A stretch of DNA of 50,289 bases from Terriglobia bacterium (GTDB lineage: Bacteria > Acidobacteriota > Terriglobia > Terriglobales > Acidobacteriaceae): the NCBI GenBank assembly GCA_020073395.1, contig JAIQFF010000019.1, positions 1-50,289 on the forward strand, written 5' to 3'. The notes beneath the pieces are model-generated. The model saw only the letters and a program-made list of their open reading frames with translations. It did not search any database and was not told the DNA's origin. Below are positions 1 to 9,647 of the stretch, piece after piece; within the stretch, counting starts at the first letter, position 1; every line of letters starts with the position of its first letter. The position numbers and the translations under genes are program-made.

Positions 1-171
1 CGCAACATCACCGCATTTCTGCTACACCTGGTGAAGGATGGCAAGCCGCAGCTTGACCTCGACGACGAGATCATTTGCGAAACCTTGCTGACCCGGGGCG
101 GGAAACTGGTCAACCATCGGGTGCGGGAGTTCTTCTCTCAACCCGCGCTGGTTTCTGCGGGCGGAAATTAG
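1..171 (+). CDS. pntAA: NAD(P) transhydrogenase subunit alpha part 1, C-terminal fragment
   Basis: Only the last 56 codons are in the window; the gene starts upstream. The fragment resembles the end of the NAD(H)-binding domain I subunit: a helix (N-I-T-A-F-L-L-H-L) followed by L-D-L-D-D-E-I and a short T-L-L-T-R-G-G-K-L-V motif. The stop TAG lies 18 bases before the pntAB start, and pntB follows directly, so the three-gene Rhodospirillum-type split transhydrogenase operon supports the call. Domain I binds NADH and hands hydride to the NADP site of PntB on the cytoplasmic face. The assignment rests mostly on gene order, because little sequence is left to read. Confidence 0.8.
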   Translation, partial: RNITAFLLHLVKDGKPQLDLDDEIICETLLTRGGKLVNHRVREFFSQPALVSAGGN

Positions 172-189
172 GCTTCGGGTGGAGGAACA

Positions 190-486
190 ATGAGTTCCGC
201 GCTAATCAATGGTCTCTTCGTTTTCATGTTGGCGGCCTTCATCGGATTTGAAGTAATCCGCCGGGTTTCTCCTTTGCTCCATACCCCCCTGATGTCGTTG
301 ACCAATGCTCTTGACGCCATTGCCGTGGTGGGCGCCATCGTGCTGGTGGGCCGGCACGAGAGCAGGCTTTCTTTCGTGCTCGGCATGCTGGCCATCATCG
401 CTGCCACCAGCAATATCGTCGGCGGCTTCCTGATCACCGACCGCATGCTCAAAATGTTCCACAGCAGCCGCCCGACCAAGCCATGA
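190..486 (+). CDS. pntAB: NAD(P) transhydrogenase subunit alpha part 2 (membrane)
   Basis: A 98-residue protein with three hydrophobic segments (about residues 5-21, 42-58 and 62-82). This is the usual size and topology of the PntAB subunit that supplies part of the proton channel of the energy-linked transhydrogenase. The start ATG has GGAGGA a few bases upstream (181-186). The last four bases ATGA overlap the start of pntB, indicating translational coupling. With PntAA and PntB it couples proton flow across the inner membrane to NADPH formation from NADH. The call is firm because of size, topology and neighbours. Confidence 0.9.
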   Translation: MSSALINGLFVFMLAAFIGFEVIRRVSPLLHTPLMSLTNALDAIAVVGAIVLVGRHESRLSFVLGMLAIIAATSNIVGGFLITDRMLKMFHSSRPTKP

Positions 487-1880
487 ATACTCTGCCTGTC
501 ACCCAGCCCGTCATCGAAATCACCTACCTGGTTGCCAGCGTCCTTTTCATTCTCTCGCTGAAATGGATGAGCTCGCCGAGCACTGCCCGGCATGGCGTCC
601 GGGCAGGCGAAATCGGAATGCTGCTGGCTATCGCCGGGACCTTGTTGCAGCACGGCATCGTCGATTACAAGTGGATTGCGATCGCGCTGGTGCTCGGGAC
701 CTGCATCGGAATTCCTCTCGGCCTGGTGCAGATGACCGCCGTTCCCCAGCGGACGGCCCTCAGCCACGCTTTCGGCGCGTTCTGCGTCACCCTGGTGGGC
801 ACCGCTGAATTCTATCTGCGGAGTCCTGACATTTCCCGCTTCACCATGGCAGTCCTCTCCGCCGAGGTCATTCTTGGTTCCCTGACCTTCACCGGCAGCC
901 TGATGGCTGCGGGAAAACTCCAGGAGATTCTGCCGCAGCGCCCGCTTACCTACAAAGGCCAGAACCTGGTCAATCTGTTATTTCTCGCCGTCGCAGTGGC
1001 GGGAGCCGGGTACCTCGTGCTGCATCCCGGTGCCAGGCAACTGTTCCCGATGATGGTGGGGGTTTCGCTTTTGTTCGGGGTGCTCATGATCGTCCCGATC
1101 GGCGGGGCGGACATGCCTACCGTCATCTCCCTGCTCAACTCTTATGCCGGGCTGTCCGCGGCGGCGATGGGATTTGTTCTCGACAGCAAGCTCCTGATTA
1201 TTGCGGGCGCGCTCGACGGCTCTTCGGGATTCATCCTGTCCGTCATCATGTCGAAGGCAATGAATCGCTCCTTCGGCAACGTCCTCTTCGGGGCCTTCGG
1301 CCAGGTCCAGGCTGCGGCTGCGGCCGGGCAGGAAGCCAAGACGGTGCGCAGCGCGACTGCGGAAGAAGCAGCCGCGATCCTGGCCGCCGCCAACAAAGTC
1401 GTCATCATTCCGGGGTATGGAATGGCGGTGGCTCAGGCGCAGCACAAGGTGCGGGAACTCTATGACGCTCTCAGCAAGCGCGGAGTGGACGTGCGCTTCG
1501 CCATCCATCCCGTCGCTGGCCGCATGCCGGGGCACATGAACGTGCTGCTCGCCGAGGCTGACATTCCCTACGACCGGCTGGTGGAGATGGACGACATCAA
1601 CGGCGAGTTTCCGCAGACCGATGTCGCGCTGGTGATCGGCGCCAACGACGTTACCAACCCTGCCGCCCGCACCGATTCCTCCAGCCCGATCTTCGGCATG
1701 CCCATTCTCGACGTCGACAAAGCCCGCACCGTCATGGTCATCAAACGCGGCATGAGCCCAGGGTTCGCCGGTATCGACAATCCCCTCTACTATCTTGGCA
1801 AGACGCTGATGCTGTTTGGAGACGCCAAGTCGTTCGTCAATGACATCGTTCATCAACTGGCCGGAGGCGGAGGCCATTGA
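483..1880 (+). CDS. pntB: NAD(P) transhydrogenase subunit beta
   Basis: 465 residues, full family length. The first ~265 residues are a multi-span membrane domain. The remainder is the soluble NADP(H)-binding domain III, with the fingerprint I-I-P-G-Y-G-M-A-V-A-Q (glycines at 311 and 313), followed by R-M-P-G-H-M-N-V-L-L-A-E-A and the late G-A-N-D-V-T-N-P-A segment typical of PntB. It starts within the pntAB stop codon (4-base overlap). The enzyme uses the proton-motive force to reduce NADP with NADH in the inner membrane. No terminator is visible after the stop. Confidence 0.95.
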   Translation: MNTLPVTQPVIEITYLVASVLFILSLKWMSSPSTARHGVRAGEIGMLLAIAGTLLQHGIVDYKWIAIALVLGTCIGIPLGLVQMTAVPQRTALSHAFGAFCVTLVGTAEFYLRSPDISRFTMAVLSAEVILGSLTFTGSLMAAGKLQEILPQRPLTYKGQNLVNLLFLAVAVAGAGYLVLHPGARQLFPMMVGVSLLFGVLMIVPIGGADMPTVISLLNSYAGLSAAAMGFVLDSKLLIIAGALDGSSGFILSVIMSKAMNRSFGNVLFGAFGQVQAAAAAGQEAKTVRSATAEEAAAILAAANKVVIIPGYGMAVAQAQHKVRELYDALSKRGVDVRFAIHPVAGRMPGHMNVLLAEADIPYDRLVEMDDINGEFPQTDVALVIGANDVTNPAARTDSSSPIFGMPILDVDKARTVMVIKRGMSPGFAGIDNPLYYLGKTLMLFGDAKSFVNDIVHQLAGGGGH

Positions 1881-2107
1881 CTGGTTGAGGGACATTCAGT
1901 TCCTCCGCTGGACGGAACTCCAGTCTTCTGTTGCGGTGACCTCCGCAGAGGCGTACCCCCTGAAACCCCATCTGCTCCGAGGGGCAGAAATCACCGCCCA
2001 ATTTAGTTGCTTTTTCGTGATCAGGCAGCAATCCGGCTCAAGAGTCCCCACCGCCGAGTCACGGCCCGATCTCAGGGAAGACAGGATTCGCACTCCCTGA
2101 AAAGGAC
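1881..2107. other. Intergenic stretch after pntB
   Basis: Together with the regulatory region that follows, it makes a 320-base gap. I see no convincing gene: the short frames here lack a ribosome-binding site and overlap pntB codons. No intrinsic terminator is evident. Confidence 0.5.
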
Positions 2108-2127
2108 CGTGTGACGGAAATCACACG
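2108..2127 (+). promoter_or_regulatory. CRP/FNR-family operator upstream of tandem Usp gene
   Basis: Perfect palindrome CGTGTGA-N6-TCACACG, containing the exact CRP-type core TGTGA-N6-TCACA (2110-2125). It lies about 83 bases before the Usp start. A possible -10 (TACTAA, 2167-2172) would put the operator about 62 bases upstream of transcription, a class I activator position. A related site precedes the convergent Usp gene. The binding protein is not in the window. Confidence 0.65.
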
Positions 2128-2200
2128 CCAGGGCATGCCTGATCACGTCATTTAGCTGCCAACCGGTACTAAATTCAAGGGTGGAAGTCAGGAGGGATTT

Positions 2201-3157
2201 ATGTCAGCCCTTGCCCAGTTACGAGAGCAGAAGGAGAGTGTGGGTTTCAAGCGTGTTCTTGTTGCCACAGACTTTTCAGCCGTTTCGGAGCGTGCCCTGG
2301 CTTATGCCCTTCCGATCGTCCGCCGATTCGGCTCCCTGGTGTCGATTGTGAATGTCATTCCTCCGGAAACGCGGGATATGATCATTTGGGGCCCGCTGCC
2401 GCGAGAACTCGACCGTCAACGACTTGAGGCAGAGCAGGAAATGGCGCGCCTTGCCGCAGAAGCAAGTATCAAGGACGTCAATCCTCATATGTTGCTCGCG
2501 CAAGGCCCGGTATGGGATGTGCTCTCGTCGATCATTCAGCGTGAGGACACTGATCTGCTGGTTCTGGGCACTCGCGGACGCGGAGGGCTGAAGAAATTAG
2601 CACTCGGATCGGTAGCGGAGGAAGCTCTGCGTCGGGCTACGTGCCCGGTTCTCACGATCGGCCCCAGTGTTCCTTTGCCAGATCCTGAAAAGAGCGGATT
2701 TAAGACGATCCTGTTTGCCACCGATTTTGGGCCCGCTTCGACGAGGGCTTTTCCCTATGCCCTGTCGCTGGCGGAGGAGTGTCACGCGAAGTTGATTCTC
2801 CTGCACATGTTGCCCCCCATGCCACTCGCTGTTATTGGTCCAGGCGCATATTGCCCTGGAGTTTTCGTCGCAGGCGATCTAGCAGACTGGCAGTCCACAA
2901 TGAATCAAGAGAGCGTCCGAAAGCTGGGGGAACTGGTTCCCGCAGGAGCCAAGCTGATGAGCCAGCCCGAAATCGTGGTTGGAAAGGATTTCCTGCCTGA
3001 AGGCATCTTGGGTACCGCAGCGACACATAATGCCGACCTGATTGTCATGGGAGCAAACCGTGTTGCCTCTGCGCGCTTGGCCGCGCATGTCCCTTGGGCT
3101 CTCACCCACGATGTGATCTGTGAAGCCAGGTGCCCTGTTCTGACGGTCGCGGGCTGA
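2201..3157 (+). CDS. Tandem universal stress protein (UspA family)
   Basis: 318 residues made of two Usp folds. Domain 1 (about 17-155) carries the ATP-binding signature G-2x-G-9x-G-S in full (G123, G126, G136, S137), ending in A-T-C-P-V-L-T-I. Domain 2 (about 165-318) ends in A-R-C-P-V-L-T-V but lacks the glycine signature, so only one ATP site is expected. The start ATG has AGGAGG nine bases upstream. A CRP/FNR-type palindrome sits upstream, and the transhydrogenase operon ends just before it. Cytoplasmic; family members bind ATP and support survival under starvation or low oxygen. The regulatory link to redox state is inferred from the operator. Confidence 0.9.
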   Translation: MSALAQLREQKESVGFKRVLVATDFSAVSERALAYALPIVRRFGSLVSIVNVIPPETRDMIIWGPLPRELDRQRLEAEQEMARLAAEASIKDVNPHMLLAQGPVWDVLSSIIQREDTDLLVLGTRGRGGLKKLALGSVAEEALRRATCPVLTIGPSVPLPDPEKSGFKTILFATDFGPASTRAFPYALSLAEECHAKLILLHMLPPMPLAVIGPGAYCPGVFVAGDLADWQSTMNQESVRKLGELVPAGAKLMSQPEIVVGKDFLPEGILGTAATHNADLIVMGANRVASARLAAHVPWALTHDVICEARCPVLTVAG

Positions 3158-3300
3158 GCGGTCGGGAATGGAGCGGTTCGAGGCCGCACGGGAAGCGGTC
3201 TGTGCGTTCGGCGGGTGCACGGTTTCCAAATAAGCGGCGCGAATTTGTTCGGCGGCTGATTCCGCTTGGGGTGGACTGCGCCGGCAACGTTTGCGCCACA

Positions 3301-4182
3301 TCAGCCTCGGATGGTCAGCACCGGACACTTGGCGTTAGCGATCACTCGATGTGCGAACGCCCATGGAATATGCGTGGTTGCTCGATCCCATTCACCACCA
3401 CTGCGAATGCCCATGACAATTGCGTCGGCTTTGCTGCGACTGGCGAACCCCGTAATGATTTTCAGCGGATGGCCAAATTCGACGTGTATCTTCTGTATCC
3501 TCTTTCGGAGGCCAGGATCGACTGACGCCTCGATCTTCAGCTTGGTTTCTCCTGCAATCCTGATTCGTTCTGTGCGAGACCTGATATTCGGGCTGACCGC
3601 CCGGACCACTGATATCTTCGCGTCGAACTTCCGGGCCAGTTGCGAGAGTCGAGCCAGGGCCGCGAGGGAATGAGGCTCCAGGGCAGTGGCAAAGGCCAAC
3701 CGGTTTAGCTGTTGCCGACGACGGGCCCGCATCTTGGGTCCAAGTACCAGGACAAGACAATGGGCCTTGCGAAAGATTTCTTCCGCCACTGACCCCAGTA
3801 AAAGTCGAGCTGCGTGGCGGCGTGCCGAAGTGCCCAGCACTGCCAGATCTATGCTCTTCTGGTCTATGAATTGCGCAATCGCCGGCCCGGCCTCGCCTTC
3901 AATGACACTGACTGCGCAGCCCGTGAATTTGTTTGCTTTCAACCAATCAGACATCGCTTCCTGCGCCCTCGCCCATACTTTTTTCTTCTTTAGGTACCGC
4001 AAGTCCTTGGGGCCGAAGTTGTACTCGAAAGGATCGACCGCGTGAACGGCTGTGACCTTCTTCTTGTCGGTGCCAGCCAGTGCGAGAGCACAGGCCATCG
4101 CGGATGTCGAGCCAGGAGAGAAATCTGTTGGCACCGCGATCTTGCGCGGCAGTTCTCGGCGTGCTTTCACCGCAGTCTTCAT
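3301..4182 (-). CDS. Tandem universal stress protein (UspA family), convergent copy
   Basis: 293 residues with two Usp domains. Domain 1 starts at K-I-A-V-P-T-D-F-S and reaches V-L-G-T-S-A-R-R..L-L-L-G-S, a signature in which the second glycine is alanine, so ATP binding may be weakened. Domain 2 ends in A-K-C-P-V-L-T-I-R without the signature. I chose the ATG at 4182, not the ATG nine codons upstream, because GGAGG lies eight bases before it and a TACAAT -10 at 4216-4221 would start transcription near 4209. It converges on the other Usp gene with only ~140 bases between, and a CRP/FNR-like palindrome lies just upstream. Confidence 0.87.
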   Translation of the reverse strand: MKTAVKARRELPRKIAVPTDFSPGSTSAMACALALAGTDKKKVTAVHAVDPFEYNFGPKDLRYLKKKKVWARAQEAMSDWLKANKFTGCAVSVIEGEAGPAIAQFIDQKSIDLAVLGTSARRHAARLLLGSVAEEIFRKAHCLVLVLGPKMRARRRQQLNRLAFATALEPHSLAALARLSQLARKFDAKISVVRAVSPNIRSRTERIRIAGETKLKIEASVDPGLRKRIQKIHVEFGHPLKIITGFASRSKADAIVMGIRSGGEWDRATTHIPWAFAHRVIANAKCPVLTIRG

Positions 4183-4496
4183 GACAGCCTCCAGCCGGCC
4201 CCTGCTCAACCAACAATTGTAATGGTGACGCTCTTACCGCGCCGAAGGATGTGACGTGAGTCACGGAGGCTGGTGAAGCCTCTCACTCTCAACCCTGCGT
4301 CGCCTTTTGCAGACGCAAAATAGTCTGGTTCGGCTCCGTGCCCGCAGTCCGAGGCTCCTGCGCCGTCGATTCGAAATGTCCAGCGGAAGGTTGTCTGCAC
4401 ATCCAATTTGCCAGTCTTGCAAGATTGGGAGACACTGGAGCACGATTCCGAAGTCATCGGGGAACCAACCAACCAGCCCGGAGCAGAACGGCAAGA
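4183..4496. other. Divergent intergenic region between Usp and GH2 genes
   Basis: A 314-base gap holding the minus-strand Usp promoter (TACAAT -10 on the minus strand at 4221-4216) and a CRP/FNR-like palindrome. Open frames read into it from the GH2 gene but have no ribosome-binding site, and the secretion signal starts only at 4497. Nothing else is recognised. Confidence 0.5.
4250..4265 (-). promoter_or_regulatory. CRP/FNR-like operator upstream of second Usp gene
   Basis: TGTGA-N6-TCACG with inner arms GTGAC-N4-GTCAC (4251-4264). It matches the perfect site before the other Usp gene at nine of ten core positions. It is centred about 48 bases from the inferred transcription start near 4209. 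It could also serve the divergent GH2 gene. Confidence 0.55.
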
Positions 4497-7400
4497 ATGC
4501 GACCGATCACGATTGGTGTGTGCGCGCTACTCCTGCTGGTCTTTGCGGCGATCTCCTGCCCGCGGACCATATTTGCCCAGTCGCTTCCGGAACCCGCCTC
4601 GTACGGCCCATACAACGCAGTGTTCCAACAAGGTGGGAATGGTCTGAGCAAACCGCTTGAGCCAGCGGACACGGCGCTGCAGGCTACTTCTCCCTGGTCC
4701 CTCTATTGCTGGTATCAAGGCGAAGGAACTGAACCTGGTTCGACTTTGCTGGCAGGAGTGGGCAATCCCCTTGACGAGTATTCGCGTTATCTGGGTGTTC
4801 GGGACGGCAAGCTGATTTTCTGGATGGGCGAAGATAACGGATTGGTCGCTCCCGCTCCGCTGCCGTCCGCGGAGTGGCACTTCGCCGCGGCTACCTTCGA
4901 AGGAACCGTTGCGCATCTTTACAGCGACGGACAGGAAGTTGCGAGCGGCATTTTGACGCTCGGAAGAGTAGCGCCTGTCCTGCGAATGGCCCCCGAGGAT
5001 CTGCCCTGGACAGGGGCAAAACATTTTGGAGGCAAGATCGCAGGCCTGACTCTTCTGCGGACAACCTTGAGCGCCGCCGAGATTCAACAGCTATACGCTC
5101 ACGCCCCGAATCCCGCGCTGATTGTATTTGAAGAGGGCTCGAAGCCCTGGCCGCTGCAGACCCAGGAGCAGGCGGGATATCGGGCTCCCCAGGACCCGGC
5201 TTCTCTGCCAAAAAGTGCGGCGCCCTTCTCTGCGCCTATGGCGCACATTCCTCCACCCGCGCGCACTTCTCTGCGGTCGCTCGGAGACAATCAATGGGCG
5301 CTCGAAGGCGGATGGAAGCTCACGTCCGCGCCCAAGATCAGGGCCGATGGAGCGGCCGTAAGCCAGGTCGGCTTCGTCGCAAAAGACTGGTGGCCGGCAA
5401 CAGTTCCGGGCACGGTCCTGACCACCATGGTGGACCGCGGTGTCTATCCCGACCCGGATTATGGCTTGAACAACCTTGCCATTCCTGAGCTGCTTAATAA
5501 GCAAGACTATTGGTATCGTGCCGAATTTACCGCCCCCAAGAGCGTCGATGGCCGTCATCTCACGCTCACCTTCAATGGCATCAATTACGCCGCAGTCGTG
5601 TGGCTGAACGGCCAGCGACTGGGCGATATCAAAGGGGCCTTTGTCCGGGGAACATTCGATGTAACTGAGTTATTGAAGCCGGGGCAGATGAATGCGCTCG
5701 CCGTGCAGGTTTCACCTCCACCGCATCCCGGGATCCCGCATGAGCAGTCGATCAAAGCCGGCCCGGGCGAAAACGGCGGCATGATGGTGCTGGACGGCCC
5801 CACCTTCATGGCGACAGAAGGGTGGGACTGGATTCCCTCCATTCGCGATCGCAATACCGGGATCTGGCAGGACGTAATCCTGTCAGCCACACGCGCGGTC
5901 CGGATCGGCGACCCGCAGGTGATCACCACGCTGCCGCTTCCGGACACCAGCCGCGCCGACCTCGAGATCAATATTCCGCTCAGCAATCTTTCGGCCTCAC
6001 CGCTCAAGGGAACTCTCACCGCGTCTTTCGGAGAGACGACTGTCACCAAACAGGTCACCGTGCCTCCAGGTGAGTGCGCCGTGAAGCTGACGCCGGCGGA
6101 GTTCGCGCAGCTTACGGTACAGCATCCCAGGCTGTGGTGGCCCAACGGCTATGGCAAGCCTGAGCTGTACACGCTCAAGCTGACCTTCAGTTCTAACGGC
6201 CAGGACTCGGACACCAAAGAACTGATCTTCGGCGTCCGTGAGATCACTTATGAGTTGAGCTTGTATGATTCGGCCGGCCACCTGCGGCGCGTTGAGGTTT
6301 CTCCCGCTGTGGCGCGGCAACGCGGCGAGCAGGTCGTGGACGTCAGCCATGAAGGCATGCGGCAAATCTTCCACGGTTGGGTAGCTTCGCTTACGGCGGG
6401 TGCCGAGTCCTCCCCAGCTGTGAAGCAGCTGCAGGCATCGGGAGACGCCCCAGGTTTTACTGACCTGGTGATCAAAGTGAATGGCGTCAAGATCGCTTGC
6501 CGGGGCGGCAACTGGGGGATGGACGACTCACGCAAGCGCGTTTCCCGCGAACACCTGGAGCCCTTCTTCCGCCTGTATCAGGGCTCGGGCCTCAACATTA
6601 TTCGCAACTGGGTTGGTCAGAATACAGAAGAGGTTTTTTACGACCTGGCGGACAAGTATGGCCAGCTTGTCTGGAATGATTTCTGGGCCACCACCCAGGA
6701 CTACAACCTGGAGCCGCAAGATCCCGATCTGTTCCTGAAAAACGCTCGCGACACTATTCTGCGCTTTCGCAATCATCCTTCGATTGTGCTGTGGTGTGGC
6801 CGCAATGAGGGCGTGCCTCAACCCATTCTCAACCAAGGTCTGGCCGACCTGATTCAAAAGTTGGACGGCACCCGCTACTACTCTCCGAGTTCGAACCGTG
6901 TCAACCTGCGCGACAGTGGCCCCTATCAATATCAGGACCCGGCAACCTATTACAAAATCAACCACGGTTTCTCGGTCGAGTTGGGCATACCGTCGTTGTC
7001 AACCTTGGAATCGATTCGTCACTGGATTCCGAAAGCGGACCAGTGGCCCATCGGTGATGCCTGGGCATATCACGACTGGCACCAGGCCGGGAACGGTGAT
7101 GTGGCGCCATTCATGCGCGAACTGGAAGCCGAGTTTGGAGCGGCCACCAGCCTGGAAGACTTCGAGCGCAAAGCGCAGATGCTCGATTATGTGGAGCATC
7201 GCGCCATCTTCGAAGGCTTCAACGCCCACCTGTGGTCGCCCAACAGTGGCCGCCTGCTGTGGATGACGCAACCCGCCTGGCCCAGTTCCAACTGGCAGAT
7301 TCTCAGTTCAGATTACGATACGCAGGCGTCTTTCTACGGGGTCAAAAAGGCTTGCGAGCCCATCCACGCGCAGCTTGATCTCTCCGATTACAAAGTGGAC

Positions 7401-7976
7401 GTGGTAAATATCACGGCCACCCCGATGCCGGACGTCTCCCTGAACGCCAGGGTGTTTTCGCTCGAGAACAAGCTGCTGTTCGAAAACACGCAGAAGCTGC
7501 AGCTTGCGGCCAACGCACTGACGCCTGGTTTCAAGCTGGAGCTGGCTCCGAATCTCTCCGCCGGGATGGTCCTGGTCAAGCTGGCGCTGAGCGATTCAAC
7601 CGGCAAGCCGATTTCGGATAACTTGTATTGGCTGGGCGCAAGCGATTCGTCGTACCACCAGCTGAACAAGCTCCCCGCCGCCACGCTCGCCGCCTCCGCC
7701 ACGGCGACTCGCGATGGCGATGAACTGAAGATTGAGGTTCAGCTGGAAAATCGGGGAACGTCCGCCGCCCTGGCCGGCAAACTTACACTGGTGAATGTTT
7801 CCGATGGGACCCGAATTCTCCCAGCCTATTTGAGCGACAATTATGTCTCCCTGTTGCCTGGCGAAAGTCGTGCGATCGAAATCGATTACCCGGCGAAAGC
7901 CGCATTGGGAGCAGCCAGACTCGAGATCAGGGGGTGGAATATCGCTCCGATGGCGGTCCCGGTTTCGAGTCGCTAA
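4497..7976 (+). CDS. Secreted LamG + glycoside hydrolase family 2 (exo-beta-glucosaminidase/mannosidase-like)
   Basis: 1159 residues from the ATG that begins a classic signal peptide (M-R-P-I-T-I-G-V..F-A-Q). About residues 30-220 form a concanavalin/LamG-like domain, ending in the familiar L-S-A-A-E-I-Q-Q-L-Y. A GH2 sugar-binding domain follows (W-L-N-G-Q-R-L-G-D, then W-D-W-I-P-S-I-R-D-R-N-T-G-I-W), then the immunoglobulin-like and TIM-barrel domains. W-C-G-R-N-E gives Glu771 as candidate acid/base and I-F-E-G-F gives Glu906 as candidate nucleophile. The order resembles exo-beta-D-glucosaminidases (CsxA type) more than beta-galactosidases, but the substrate cannot be fixed by eye. Likely periplasmic or secreted, in a polysaccharide-degrading role. 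The ribosome-binding site is weak. Confidence 0.85.
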   Translation: MRPITIGVCALLLLVFAAISCPRTIFAQSLPEPASYGPYNAVFQQGGNGLSKPLEPADTALQATSPWSLYCWYQGEGTEPGSTLLAGVGNPLDEYSRYLGVRDGKLIFWMGEDNGLVAPAPLPSAEWHFAAATFEGTVAHLYSDGQEVASGILTLGRVAPVLRMAPEDLPWTGAKHFGGKIAGLTLLRTTLSAAEIQQLYAHAPNPALIVFEEGSKPWPLQTQEQAGYRAPQDPASLPKSAAPFSAPMAHIPPPARTSLRSLGDNQWALEGGWKLTSAPKIRADGAAVSQVGFVAKDWWPATVPGTVLTTMVDRGVYPDPDYGLNNLAIPELLNKQDYWYRAEFTAPKSVDGRHLTLTFNGINYAAVVWLNGQRLGDIKGAFVRGTFDVTELLKPGQMNALAVQVSPPPHPGIPHEQSIKAGPGENGGMMVLDGPTFMATEGWDWIPSIRDRNTGIWQDVILSATRAVRIGDPQVITTLPLPDTSRADLEINIPLSNLSASPLKGTLTASFGETTVTKQVTVPPGECAVKLTPAEFAQLTVQHPRLWWPNGYGKPELYTLKLTFSSNGQDSDTKELIFGVREITYELSLYDSAGHLRRVEVSPAVARQRGEQVVDVSHEGMRQIFHGWVASLTAGAESSPAVKQLQASGDAPGFTDLVIKVNGVKIACRGGNWGMDDSRKRVSREHLEPFFRLYQGSGLNIIRNWVGQNTEEVFYDLADKYGQLVWNDFWATTQDYNLEPQDPDLFLKNARDTILRFRNHPSIVLWCGRNEGVPQPILNQGLADLIQKLDGTRYYSPSSNRVNLRDSGPYQYQDPATYYKINHGFSVELGIPSLSTLESIRHWIPKADQWPIGDAWAYHDWHQAGNGDVAPFMRELEAEFGAATSLEDFERKAQMLDYVEHRAIFEGFNAHLWSPNSGRLLWMTQPAWPSSNWQILSSDYDTQASFYGVKKACEPIHAQLDLSDYKVDVVNITATPMPDVSLNARVFSLENKLLFENTQKLQLAANALTPGFKLELAPNLSAGMVLVKLALSDSTGKPISDNLYWLGASDSSYHQLNKLPAATLAASATATRDGDELKIEVQLENRGTSAALAGKLTLVNVSDGTRILPAYLSDNYVSLLPGESRAIEIDYPAKAALGAARLEIRGWNIAPMAVPVSSR

Positions 7977-8052
7977 GCACAAGAATGGTCAGCGGTGGCC
8001 ATGCCTTGCAGTCCAGATGCGGGACCGATTCGCCTAAAGCCCGGAGGTTTTC

Positions 8053-9588
<1,536 letters not shown>

Positions 9589-9647
9589 ATGTTCACGCGG
9601 CTCGGGCTAAATAAACACGCCGGCCTTCTCCAGGTTGTGTTCCGCTG

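Noticed and set aside
978-1895. 305-codon minus-strand frame over pntB
   Set aside because: Antisense shadow of a clear transhydrogenase gene.
6885-6900. tRNA-like T-loop GTTCGAACC
   Set aside because: It lies inside the GH2 coding frame, with no acceptor or anticodon stems around it.
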